Shown here piece after piece: positions 9,086 to 16,666 of a stretch of DNA of 46,093 nucleotides. This DNA is from Defluviitaleaceae bacterium (GTDB lineage: Bacteria; Bacillota; Clostridia; Lachnospirales; WQUN01). The notes beneath the pieces are model-generated. The model saw only the letters and a list, made by a program, of their open reading frames with translations. It did no database searches and was not told the origin of the DNA. Positions within the stretch are counted from its first letter, which is position 1; each line of letters opens with the position of its first letter. Made by a program: the position numbers and the translations under genes. Where the stretch lies: assembly GCA_009781725.1 (NCBI GenBank), contig WQVF01000024.1, forward strand, positions 1 through 46,093, read 5' to 3'.

Positions 9086-10075
9086 TTATATATTAATCAC
9101 GTTGCCGTTGGATTTGCAAACAGCATCTACCATTTTTAGGCTTTTAATCCCTACGCTGATTGGAACTATTTCATTATGAGAAGTTCCCCAAATAGCGGAT
9201 AAAAATGCTTCGGTTTCTGCGTAATACCTGTCATCATCAGCCTTAATCTCCACTTCACGGACAGGTTCTTCTTTTGTGAAGTAAAATACGGCATTGTTGG
9301 TATCACTAAATTTGGCTGTAACGTTTTCACAGACAACGGTAAACGGTTCTTTCCAGTTCCATGGGATTGCACAGTTCGTACCTGATATGGATGCAAGCCC
9401 ACCACTCTTAAATTTTAGTAATGAAATACTGGTGTCTTCTACATTGTAGTCAGCAACATCTGTATGCGCAAGATTGGCGATATAGCCCGAAACCGTATCT
9501 GGCTCGCCTAAATAGCTGACTGCTAAATCATACAAATGAATTATTTGCTCAAAAACCTGACCGCCAGACATGGATTTTTGCCGCCACCAGTCCGAATGAA
9601 GGGAGTTGCATTCATAGCGTGCATCAAACAAGGTTGGTTTACCTGCTACGCCGGTTTCAATTAATTGCTTTAATTCTCGTGCAGCCCGCCCGTATCTCAT
9701 GTGATAAGCAACATGCGTAATTACACCAGCGTCTTCTACGCTTTGCAGCATACGTTCCCCGCGCTTAACGGTTAAGGCAATCGGTTTTTCTATAAAGATA
9801 TGAATACCTTTAGCTGCGGCTTTTTCTACCTGTCCACTGTGTGCAAATGGAGGAATACATACGTATAGGATGTCAATTTTTTCTTCCGCCAGCATTTTGT
9901 CAAAATCATCGTAAGGTGCAACATCAGGGGTGATATCTTTCATCGCATTTGCTCTTTCGATTGTAGTATCGCAAACTGCTGTGATGGTAGTCTCCGGGAA
10001 CTTTAGCAGGTTCTTCATATGAACTGTGGTCATATAACCTGCACCCAAAAATGCTGCGTTAAGTTTTCTTTTCAT
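9086..10075 (-). CDS. Gfo/Idh/MocA-family oxidoreductase
   Basis: NAD(P)-dependent sugar or inositol dehydrogenase-like protein of 329 residues. The N-terminal Rossmann fold carries GAGYMTT at 11-17 and the family EKP motif at 96-98 (FIEKPIAL). The C-terminal half is the alpha/beta substrate domain with YHMRYGRAARELKQ and an HLYDLAVSYLG segment (the family's H-x-x-D/H region). Start ATG follows AAAAGGAG. It lies 12 bases after the second permease in the leftward operon. Together with the next dehydrogenase it suggests oxidation or epimerisation of a sugar or glycoside; the specific reaction cannot be read from sequence. Confidence 0.87.
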   Translation of the reverse strand: MKRKLNAAFLGAGYMTTVHMKNLLKFPETTITAVCDTTIERANAMKDITPDVAPYDDFDKMLAEEKIDILYVCIPPFAHSGQVEKAAAKGIHIFIEKPIALTVKRGERMLQSVEDAGVITHVAYHMRYGRAARELKQLIETGVAGKPTLFDARYECNSLHSDWWRQKSMSGGQVFEQIIHLYDLAVSYLGEPDTVSGYIANLAHTDVADYNVEDTSISLLKFKSGGLASISGTNCAIPWNWKEPFTVVCENVTAKFSDTNNAVFYFTKEEPVREVEIKADDDRYYAETEAFLSAIWGTSHNEIVPISVGIKSLKMVDAVCKSNGNVINI

Positions 10076-10087
10076 AAGTATCTCCTT

Positions 10088-10975
10088 TTATCCTTTTACA
10101 CTACCCATAACCAAACCGGTGGTAAAGTATCTTTGTAAAAATGGGTAAATAATAAGCACTGGAACAGCCCCCATAAACAGCTGCGCAGCACGACCTGTTT
10201 GTACATTCATCCGAGCCAAGGCAGATGCCGCATCCCCGCCTGCCATCATCATAATTTGCTCAAAGCGTAGTAGCAAGAACTGTAAATATGTCTGTAATGG
10301 GAAATTTGCAGGATTGCGCATGTAAATAAGTCCGCTAAACCAATCATTCCAATGCCCCACAATGGAAAAAAGTGCGACTGTAGCCAAACATGGCTTTAGT
10401 AATGGCAACATGATTTTGTACAATATTTTTATTGACCCGGCACCATCCAGCATAGCTGACTCTTGCAATTCTTCTGGCAAATTCCTTATAAAATTCATTA
10501 AGATAATCATGCTAAAAACAGGCAGCGCACCAGGTAATACAAGAGCCCACAGGCTGTTTAATAACCCGAGTCGTGATACAACAATAAAAGTAGGAATAAG
10601 ACCACCATTAAATATCATTGTAAACACGAAGTAGGCCATATAAATATTTCGTCCATGTAGTTTGCTCTTATTATGTGAAAGGGGGTAAGCCGTAAGAATA
10701 ATCAGAAGCAAGTTAACAAGAAGTCCTAAGGCAATCCGTTGGATTGAAACCCATAAAGCAGCAAGAAATCTACCATTTGAAAAGGCGAACTCATATGCAT
10801 ATAAATTAAAGTCTACCGGCCAAAATATCACTGAATTTGTTTGCACTGCAAGGGTAGAGCTAAATGAGACAGCCAGCAAATGTACGAATGGCAGGATGCA
10901 ACTCAGGCATACAAGGGTAATGAATAAATAATTAAAAGTATCAAAGATTCTCTTGCTTGTGGATTTGTATATCAT
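10088..10975 (-). CDS. Sugar ABC transporter permease (LplC/YtcP type)
   Basis: Inner-membrane permease of 295 residues with six predicted transmembrane helices. The cytoplasmic EAA loop reads ELQESAMLDGAGSIKILYKI. The C-terminus (YPFLQRYFTTGLVMGSVKG) is typical of the CUT1 subgroup that works with LplA-like binding proteins. It would pair with the permease encoded just upstream. GAGGTGA precedes the ATG. No ATPase gene is in the operon, so a shared MsmX-type ATPase is expected. Confidence 0.9.
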   Translation of the reverse strand: MIYKSTSKRIFDTFNYLFITLVCLSCILPFVHLLAVSFSSTLAVQTNSVIFWPVDFNLYAYEFAFSNGRFLAALWVSIQRIALGLLVNLLLIILTAYPLSHNKSKLHGRNIYMAYFVFTMIFNGGLIPTFIVVSRLGLLNSLWALVLPGALPVFSMIILMNFIRNLPEELQESAMLDGAGSIKILYKIMLPLLKPCLATVALFSIVGHWNDWFSGLIYMRNPANFPLQTYLQFLLLRFEQIMMMAGGDAASALARMNVQTGRAAQLFMGAVPVLIIYPFLQRYFTTGLVMGSVKG

Positions 10976-10991
10976 TAGTGCTTCACCTCAT

Positions 10992-11897
10992 CTAAAATAC
11001 TCTGTACCCGGCAAAACGGTCGGCTAAATAGTATGAAATGGCAATCAATACTGCGGAAATCAACGATCTAAATGAGCCAACAGCGGCACCCAATGAAAAC
11101 TGTGCCTGTTCAAGCCCGACACGAAAGATATAAGTGTCTATAATATCGCCAGTCGAATACACAATAGGTGAGTAAAGGTTAAAAATCTGATCAAACCCTG
11201 CGTTAAGTATATTGCCGAGTGACAGTATAGACATTAGCATTATTATAGGCATCATCATTGGCAATGTAATGTATATAGTCTGCTTAAAGCGATTGGCACC
11301 ATCCATATGAGCGGCCTCATACAAACCTTGATCAATGCCCGTAAGGGTTGCTAAATATATAACCGTTCCAAAACCGAAACTGCGCCATACATCTGAAAAA
11401 ATCATAGTCCAACGAAATACGTTTTCGTCACCCAAGAACCAAATGGGTTGCACACCAAAGATACCTAAAAATTGGTTTACTATACCACTGACAGCTAAGA
11501 TTTCAAACATGATTCCGCTTAAAATAACCCATGATATAAAGTTTGGCATGTAAATAACTGTTTGAAAAAGACGCTTGAAAAAAACATTCCTAATCTCGTT
11601 AAGAAGTAGTGCAAAAAAGACAGGTACAATAATCATCAGTACTATTTTCCACGAAGCAATGAATAATGTATTCCAGATAGTACGTACAAAGTCTGGTTGG
11701 GAAAATAAAAATTCAAAATTAGCCAGTCCAACCCATGGCGAACCGAAGCCCATTGCGACATTATAACGCTGAAAAGCTATTATCAATCCATACAAGGGTA
11801 TTATGCTGAAAATAAAAACAAGGACAACGCCGGGTACCAACATCAGGTGTAGCGGCCATTCCTTACGAAGTATGCGTACTATGCTCTTCATAGCCAA
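10992..11897 (-). CDS. Sugar ABC transporter permease (LplB/YteP type)
   Basis: Partner permease of about 300 residues with six predicted membrane helices. The EAA loop reads YEAAHMDGANRFKQTIYITL and the C-terminus (YYLADRFAGYRVF) is characteristic of the LplB/YteP branch. The start is ambiguous: TTG at 11897 is five bases from AGGTGG, whereas the ATG at 11891 is eleven bases away. It lies between the AraC regulator and the second permease gene. The ligand is probably the oligosaccharide attacked by the GH2, GH43 and GH78 enzymes; this is inferred from the neighbourhood. Confidence 0.9.
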   Translation of the reverse strand: MAMKSIVRILRKEWPLHLMLVPGVVLVFIFSIIPLYGLIIAFQRYNVAMGFGSPWVGLANFEFLFSQPDFVRTIWNTLFIASWKIVLMIIVPVFFALLLNEIRNVFFKRLFQTVIYMPNFISWVILSGIMFEILAVSGIVNQFLGIFGVQPIWFLGDENVFRWTMIFSDVWRSFGFGTVIYLATLTGIDQGLYEAAHMDGANRFKQTIYITLPMMMPIIMLMSILSLGNILNAGFDQIFNLYSPIVYSTGDIIDTYIFRVGLEQAQFSLGAAVGSFRSLISAVLIAISYYLADRFAGYRVF

Positions 11898-11906
11898 TCA
11901 AACCAC

Positions 11907-12743
11907 CTATATCCCTTCTGTAATGTTTATGGTGTGGGCTTTACGGTACTCAAGCGGTGATACGCCGCTACATGACTTAAAAAAACGAGAAAAATCGGCT
12001 ATATTTTCGTAGCCGAGCTTTATCGCAACTTCAGAGACATTACATCTAATGTCCCCGAGTAGCATTTCTTGTGCCTTTTTTAAGCGAAGTTGACGTTGAA
12101 ATTGTGTTGGTGTAACTCCGTATAACTTGCGAAAACGATTTCTGATGTAATTTGGGTGCATCGAGTACTCTTCAGCCAATATGCCCATCAGATTGTTTTT
12201 GTCGGCATTGCGCATAATACTGGCAAGCATTGACACAAATACATCATTATGAACATCTGCCAATGTTTTATGAGAACTTTGATCAAGAACCATCTCAAGT
12301 AAAATTGCTGCCATTTCAAAAGCACGAGCTTCTTGCAAGATGTAATCACTAAGCTTGTTCATTTGCAAAGAGCTTTCACGATACTTAAAAACGGATTGTT
12401 CAAACCTTTCTCTTTCGCGTATGCGAAACAGTACAGGCAAGTCAAGCACACGCATAAAATCAATTATGCCATGTATTTTGTAGGTAAAGTTCCACCACAT
12501 AAAACAGGCATCGTTGCTGTCTTCTTTAACGTGGTCATGGACAATATGGGGGGGGATAATCAACGCATCCCCCTCCATGGCATGATATTCCTCTCCAAAA
12601 ATCCGCAACAAGCTACAGCCGGTTTTCATATACGATACACTATAGCAATTGAGTACTCGATTATGAAAATCCAGCTTTGTAAGCCTGTGAATGTTATGGT
12701 CAATGATCTTTAGCTTAGAGTTTTCAATAATTTCAGCAAGCAT
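11907..12743 (-). CDS. AraC-family transcriptional regulator
   Basis: One-component regulator of 278 residues. The N-terminal half is a cupin-like sugar-sensing domain (FGEEYHAMEGDALIIPPHIV, then HDH). The C-terminal about 100 residues hold two helix-turn-helix motifs: LMGILAEEYSMHPNYIRNRF and NVSEVAIKLGYENIADFSRF, ending FKSCSGVSPLEYRK. The gene starts five bases after the stop codon of the binding-protein gene without a strong ribosome binding site, which suggests translational coupling. Its place inside the operon, between binding protein and permeases, suggests it activates this operon on sensing the imported sugar. The second uptake operon in the window uses a two-component pair in the equivalent role. 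Confidence 0.9.
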   Translation of the reverse strand: MLAEIIENSKLKIIDHNIHRLTKLDFHNRVLNCYSVSYMKTGCSLLRIFGEEYHAMEGDALIIPPHIVHDHVKEDSNDACFMWWNFTYKIHGIIDFMRVLDLPVLFRIRERERFEQSVFKYRESSLQMNKLSDYILQEARAFEMAAILLEMVLDQSSHKTLADVHNDVFVSMLASIMRNADKNNLMGILAEEYSMHPNYIRNRFRKLYGVTPTQFQRQLRLKKAQEMLLGDIRCNVSEVAIKLGYENIADFSRFFKSCSGVSPLEYRKAHTINITEGI

Positions 12744-12748
12744 ATTTT

Positions 12749-14380
12749 TTAGTTTCCGAACCGCTCATTTATTGCTTGGGTCATCGCATTTCCACCGGCA
12801 TTGCGCCAGTTTTCTAGCACAATGTACCAATGCTCAAGAGGTTCAACCCCAGCAATTATTCTGGTTACGCCTTCATCGATAATACTGTCGGTTATACCGC
12901 CAAAATCCAAGATTTCTTGAGGCATGGGTCCCCATGCGCGCGAATACAAGTATTGACCGCCATCTTCATAACCTACTGCTATTACCAAGCTAGCATTGGG
13001 ATGTCCCATTTGTAGGTATCGTCCCAACCCGGACGGATTCCTAAAATTAATCCACTCCATAATTTCGTCAAGAGCTAAACGAGCATATCCGCTAATTATA
13101 TAACTCTCATCCCCGGTTCGTAATGCATTTTGAATTGCAACAATATCATCGTAGTGGGGGAATGTTGTTTTGAAGGGACCTGTGACCCAGTTCATATCAT
13201 TTATATTGAATCTCATTGCTTCTTCCTGAGGTATAGTTCCAAGTATCGCAGCTTCATTAATCACATAGGTATAGTCACTGATAAGCATTGGCAGAATCTC
13301 AGGATGCGCAAAACCTCTACGCACAACGTTATAACCTACATTTGGGAACACAACAGGAATTTGTACAGGTCTGCCATCAATAGTAGGTATGGGAAGGGCT
13401 ATCAAATAAGCGTCATCTCCAAAATTATCTACAACGGCACTCCAATTGAAGCCGCGCCAGTTTGGTCCGAACTCTATTCCTGCATTTCCGCTAACAATAT
13501 CTGAAACCTTCCCATCCCATGTTACAGTGGGGAAGTCATGACGAATCCAACCGCGCTCGTACCAGCTTCTCCATGCGGCTAATGCGTCCAGCATTCCTGG
13601 TGATTCATATGCAGACATGATGCCGCCTTGTCCATCATCAATCCAAAATCTTGTCCAACTGCCATCCGTGCGTGCAGGGGCGTGCCATGCTGTTACGCTA
13701 TTCCAGAAGCCGAACAAGCCATCATTTAAAATCATAGCAAAAGGTGTGTCGTGGGTATTCATGAAGTTTTCCATAAGGGCTTCTAAGTCAGCTACAGTAT
13801 TAATTGCTGGGCTTCCAGCTTGTTCGTACCAATCTTTACGTACCCATAAGAATGGTGCTTGGGTAACAAAACCATAATGCAAACGTGGGAACCCGTAAAG
13901 TCTTCCATCCCTGTATGGAGTATCCACAAGCACTTGCTCACCCTCGAACATTCTTCTTAAACCAGGTGAGCTAAAGTCAAATACATCGGTAAGATCTTCA
14001 ATAAGTCCCGCATCTAGAAGTTGTTGGAACTGTGCACTGTCTACATGGAACATATCCGGCAAGTCCCCAGAGGCAATTGCTAAATTAATTGCAAGTGGGT
14101 AGTCTGGCGATGCCCATACGGTTTCCACGTTGATGTTATACACTTCCAACCAGCGACGTGTCCAAAGATTGTCGAATATATCCTCACCATCGGCAAAAAT
14201 AGCATGTGCCATTTCATCATTACCGATAGTAACTGTTACGGTTTCAGGGAAAGGTTGTCTCCAATCTGTGCGCTCAAAGGATGCATTTGCCGAGCTAACG
14301 CCATTGTCACTGCAACCTACCAAAATAAGCATAAATAAAGATACTACCATGACTGATAAAAAAAGCTTTTTCCTTTGCAT
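12749..14380 (-). CDS. Sugar-binding lipoprotein of ABC transporter (LplA type)
   Basis: Extracellular solute-binding protein of 543 residues, anchored by a lipid on Cys23: basic start MQRKK, hydrophobic stretch, lipobox LVGC. The body has the aromatic-rich features of large family-1 oligosaccharide-binding proteins (WASPDYPLAINLAIASGDLP, then DMF; LWVRKDWYEQAGSP). GAGGAGGGC precedes the ATG. It is the first gene of the leftward operon and presumably the most highly expressed. The ligand is unknown; neighbouring GH2, GH43 and GH78 enzymes point to a plant-derived oligosaccharide with mannose, arabinose or rhamnose. Confidence 0.9.
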   Translation of the reverse strand: MQRKKLFLSVMVVSLFMLILVGCSDNGVSSANASFERTDWRQPFPETVTVTIGNDEMAHAIFADGEDIFDNLWTRRWLEVYNINVETVWASPDYPLAINLAIASGDLPDMFHVDSAQFQQLLDAGLIEDLTDVFDFSSPGLRRMFEGEQVLVDTPYRDGRLYGFPRLHYGFVTQAPFLWVRKDWYEQAGSPAINTVADLEALMENFMNTHDTPFAMILNDGLFGFWNSVTAWHAPARTDGSWTRFWIDDGQGGIMSAYESPGMLDALAAWRSWYERGWIRHDFPTVTWDGKVSDIVSGNAGIEFGPNWRGFNWSAVVDNFGDDAYLIALPIPTIDGRPVQIPVVFPNVGYNVVRRGFAHPEILPMLISDYTYVINEAAILGTIPQEEAMRFNINDMNWVTGPFKTTFPHYDDIVAIQNALRTGDESYIISGYARLALDEIMEWINFRNPSGLGRYLQMGHPNASLVIAVGYEDGGQYLYSRAWGPMPQEILDFGGITDSIIDEGVTRIIAGVEPLEHWYIVLENWRNAGGNAMTQAINERFGN

Positions 14381-14413
14381 AGGAATGCCCTCCTCTTTGA
14401 TATACAGTATTAA

Positions 14414-14442
14414 TAAATAATTTTACGGACTGGACAGTGCAA
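14414..14442 (-). promoter_or_regulatory. Candidate promoter of the leftward sugar operon
   Basis: On the minus strand TTGCAC, a 17-base spacer, then TATTTA lie about 35-60 bases upstream of the binding-protein start. The -35 box is good and the -10 box weak, which would fit an activator-dependent promoter. This is pattern matching only. Confidence 0.35.
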
Positions 14443-14652
14443 TGCAATAGCACAAAAAATTATTATTTGGCAAAAATGAAGCTTTGAAACATATATGACT
14501 TTGCTGCCCTTATATCTTACTACGAAATTATCGCATTAAAATCCTTAACGCTGCCAAACATATACAGCATGATTAGCTGCATCCCAGAAAACTTTGGCAC
14601 CAATCATCTGTGATACATATTAGATAGTATTACAGGCCGCCGATTGTCAAGC

Positions 14653-14945
14653 GCATAAAGACGCTTGGCATGGTGTATACCATTATGCTGACTGCTCCAC
14701 TTCCGTCCAATTCGAAGGTGAAGGTTCTTCCGTCTTCTGTAAATACTCCTTGTAACACTTAGGATTGCCACACATTACATTTCACGGATTGCATCATACC
14801 AATGCGAGTCTAATGATTGGTGACGATGTAGATATTGTAACACTATCAGGTAGGCATAGGTCATGCGGATAAAAATGTGACGTTAAACATCTACACACAC
14901 ATGATTGAATCCCGCGAAAAGATGGCCATAAATAAGATAGATTAA
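14653..14945 (+). pseudogene. Decayed tyrosine recombinase (integrase), C-terminal part
   Basis: Plus-strand translation gives AHKDAWHGVYHYADCSTSVQ, an in-frame TAA at about 14752, then HLGLPHITFHGLHHTNASLM and IGDDVDIVTLSGR; after a one-base frameshift near 14855 it continues GHADKNVTLNIYTHMIESRE and KMAINKID, then a stop. This is the catalytic end of a Tn916/phage-type integrase: the HxLRHTNAS box, the GHAD box and the nucleophile Tyr in LNIYTH. The catalytic Arg of the HxLRH box is His here. The stop, frameshift and missing N-terminus show it is dead. It points at the tRNA-Leu gene 165 bases away, the usual arrangement at a tRNA attachment site. Two TTTCCCCAA copies (15010-15018, 15021-15029) lie between. 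Confidence 0.85.
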
Positions 14946-15061
14946 TTCTATAACTCTATTGATGATGAGTCGTAACTCTATGTAAATGCGTGTGATTCTT
15001 TGCAACGACTTTCCCCAAATTTTCCCCAAGGGGTGAAAAAACAAGAAAATCGGCAAACAAA

Positions 15062-15092
15062 AAACCCTGAAAACGTTGAATTTTCAGGGTTT
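15062..15092 (-). terminator. Terminator of tRNA-Leu
   Basis: A perfect 12-bp stem (AAACCCTGAAAA paired with TTTTCAGGGTTT) with a seven-base loop. On the minus strand it ends in TTTTTTG. It lies 17 bases past the tRNA 3' end. Confidence 0.88.
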
Positions 15093-15109
15093 CTAAGATG
15101 GCACTTTCC

Positions 15110-15192
15110 TGCCCAAGAAGGGACTTGAACCCCCACGATATTGCTATCAGTGGATTTTGAGTCCACCGCGTCTGCCATTCCGCCACTTGGGC
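15110..15192 (-). tRNA. tRNA-Leu (anticodon CAA)
   Basis: The minus strand begins GCCCAAGTGGCGGAATGGCA and ends GGTTCAAGTCCCTTCTTGGGCA, giving a seven-pair acceptor stem and a standard T arm. The anticodon loop is CTCAAAA (anticodon at 15157-15159). The long variable arm (GATA-loop-TATC) confirms a class II leucine tRNA. CCA is not encoded. The adjacent integrase remnant suggests its 3' end once served as an attachment site. Confidence 0.96.
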
Positions 15193-15339
15193 TAACATCG
15201 TACCACAGTTGGAAATTGTTGACTTTACAAAAATTGAGATTTTTATCAATTTTCATAAAGACACTACAATTTCTTGTGAGGAACGATGAGCTTGCCACAA
15301 ATTATAACGGTGACCTACGCCAATGTCAAACTTACTTTT

Positions 15340-15600
15340 CTATCTCTTCTCCACAATAAAGCGGATAGATGTTTTCTCTTTCCCATCCACTTCAAGTTGC
15401 GCAAATGCCGGGATGCATACCAAATCTATCCCATTGGGGGCTACATAACCCCTGGCAACAGCGATGCTTTTAACTACCTGGTTAACAGCAGCAGCACCTA
15501 TTGCGTTGATTTCCACAGGTTCCCCATTACGCAAAATCGCGGCAATGGCTCCGGCTACGGATTTTGGTTCTGATTTGGATGATACTTTTAACGTTTCCAT
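15340..15600 (-). CDS. spoVS: Stage V sporulation protein S
   Basis: Small Alba-like protein of 86 residues, the usual length of the family. METLKVSSKSEPKSVAGAIA, INAIGAAAVNQVVKSIAVAR and the final IRFIVEKR are conserved SpoVS strings. In Bacillus subtilis loss of SpoVS affects coat assembly and septation; the biochemical role is unclear. ATAGGAGG lies eight bases before the ATG. It lies 156 bases downstream of sigG on the same strand, with its own vegetative-type promoter in between, so expression may not depend on sigG. Confidence 0.95.
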   Translation of the reverse strand: METLKVSSKSEPKSVAGAIAAILRNGEPVEINAIGAAAVNQVVKSIAVARGYVAPNGIDLVCIPAFAQLEVDGKEKTSIRFIVEKR

Positions 15601-15674
15601 ACAGTTCGCCTCCTATTACGATAACAGTAGAGTTTATAAGGGTTTCCACGAACCCCTTTCTTTATATACAATTC

Positions 15675-15702
15675 ATTGTACCACATGCCATTGTTTTGTC
15701 AA
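15675..15702 (-). promoter_or_regulatory. Promoter of spoVS
   Basis: On the minus strand TTGACA, a 16-base spacer, then TACAAT: a near-consensus sigma-A-type promoter about 75-100 bases upstream of the spoVS ATG and beyond the sigG stop codon. No experimental support; boxes read directly. Confidence 0.65.
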
Positions 15703-15756
15703 AATTTCGACAAAATTGACTTTTGCCATCCCGGAACGATGGAAAGAGTACGCGGG

Positions 15757-16533
15757 TTAGGATATATATTTCTTCATATTTTTAAGGGCATTTTTCTCAA
15801 GCCTTGATACCTGAGCTTGACTTATGCCTATCTCATCCGCAACCTCCATTTGGGTCTTCCCTTCAAAAAACCTCAGACCCAGAATCATTTTTTCTCTGTC
15901 ATTAAGGCGTTTAAGAGCCTCGGTTAGGGAGAGATTCTCCAGCCAGCGGCTGTCGGTGTTTTTTTCATCACTTACCTGATCCATTACAAAAATGGCGTCA
16001 GCACCGTCGTTGTATACAGGCTCGAAAAGGGAAACCGGATCCTGTATTGCGTCCAGGGCAAAGATGACCTCCTCTTTAGGGAGGCCCATTTCTTTTGCGA
16101 TTTCTTCTATATCAGGTTCCTTGGAATTTATTGTGGTGAGTTTTTCCTTGATGGTGAGGGCTCGGTAGGCTGTGTCCCGTAGTGAGCGGCTTACCCTTAT
16201 GGTGTTGTTGTCCCGAAGATAACGCCGTATTTCTCCGATTATCATAGGCACTGCGTAGGTGGAAAACTGCACGCCCTGGGTGATGTCGAAGTTATCTATG
16301 GCCTTAATCAGCCCGATGCATCCCACTTGGAAGATATCGTCTACATATTCCCCGCGATTATTAAAGCGCTGGATTATACTCAGCACTAGGCGTAGGTTGC
16401 CGAAAATATATTTTTCTCGCGCGTCTAAATCCCCTGCGAGTATCAGGTCAAATAGCTTTCGTTTTTCCTCTCCTTTCAATACCGGCAGTTTTGAGGTGTT
16501 GACGCCGCAGATTTCTACCTTGCTGCTGTGCAT
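15757..16533 (-). CDS. sigG: RNA polymerase sporulation sigma factor SigG
   Basis: Late forespore sigma factor of 258 residues, matching the family length. The N-terminus (KVEICGVNTSKLPVLKGEEK) is the SigG signature that separates it from SigF. Region 2 is seen in GCIGLIKAIDNFDITQGVQF and STYAVPMIIGEIRRYLRDNN, and region 4 in TQMEVADEIGISQAQVSRLE. It directs transcription of SASP and germination genes in the engulfed forespore; a SASP gene lies about 2 kb away. In many Clostridia sigG follows spoIIGA-sigE; that pair is absent here, as upstream is a WG-repeat protein instead. The short upstream gap contains an inverted repeat. Confidence 0.95.
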   Translation of the reverse strand: MHSSKVEICGVNTSKLPVLKGEEKRKLFDLILAGDLDAREKYIFGNLRLVLSIIQRFNNRGEYVDDIFQVGCIGLIKAIDNFDITQGVQFSTYAVPMIIGEIRRYLRDNNTIRVSRSLRDTAYRALTIKEKLTTINSKEPDIEEIAKEMGLPKEEVIFALDAIQDPVSLFEPVYNDGADAIFVMDQVSDEKNTDSRWLENLSLTEALKRLNDREKMILGLRFFEGKTQMEVADEIGISQAQVSRLEKNALKNMKKYIS

Positions 16534-16564
16534 ACTTTTCCCTCCAAAATGCTTAATAAGACGC

Positions 16565-16607
16565 TGTCATTTGCCGCCTCCGCCGACCGCGGGAGCAGCA
16601 AATGACA
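16565..16607 (-). terminator. Inverted repeat between WG-repeat gene and sigG
   Basis: TGTCATTTGC (16565-16574) pairs perfectly with GCAAATGACA (16598-16607) around a GC-rich centre (CCGC...GCGG). It lies about 60 bases past the WG-repeat stop codon and 32 bases upstream of sigG. There is no clear T-run, so it may be a weak terminator or part of the sigG leader. Confidence 0.4.
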
Positions 16608-16666
16608 TATCACGTAGTACAAGCATTTCCTAGGGAGGAAAAAATATGCTGGAAATAAGTGTAACT

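Noticed and set aside
14690-14790. Minus-strand reading MCGNPKCYKEYLQKTEE as a small Cys-containing protein
   Set aside because: The plus strand here is the integrase remnant, whose match to the HxLRHTNAS and GHAD boxes is far stronger; the minus-strand frame is its shadow.
14956-15298. Two overlapping minus-strand ORFs of about 100 residues
   Set aside because: They read straight through tRNA-Leu and its terminator; the apparent protein is translated tRNA.
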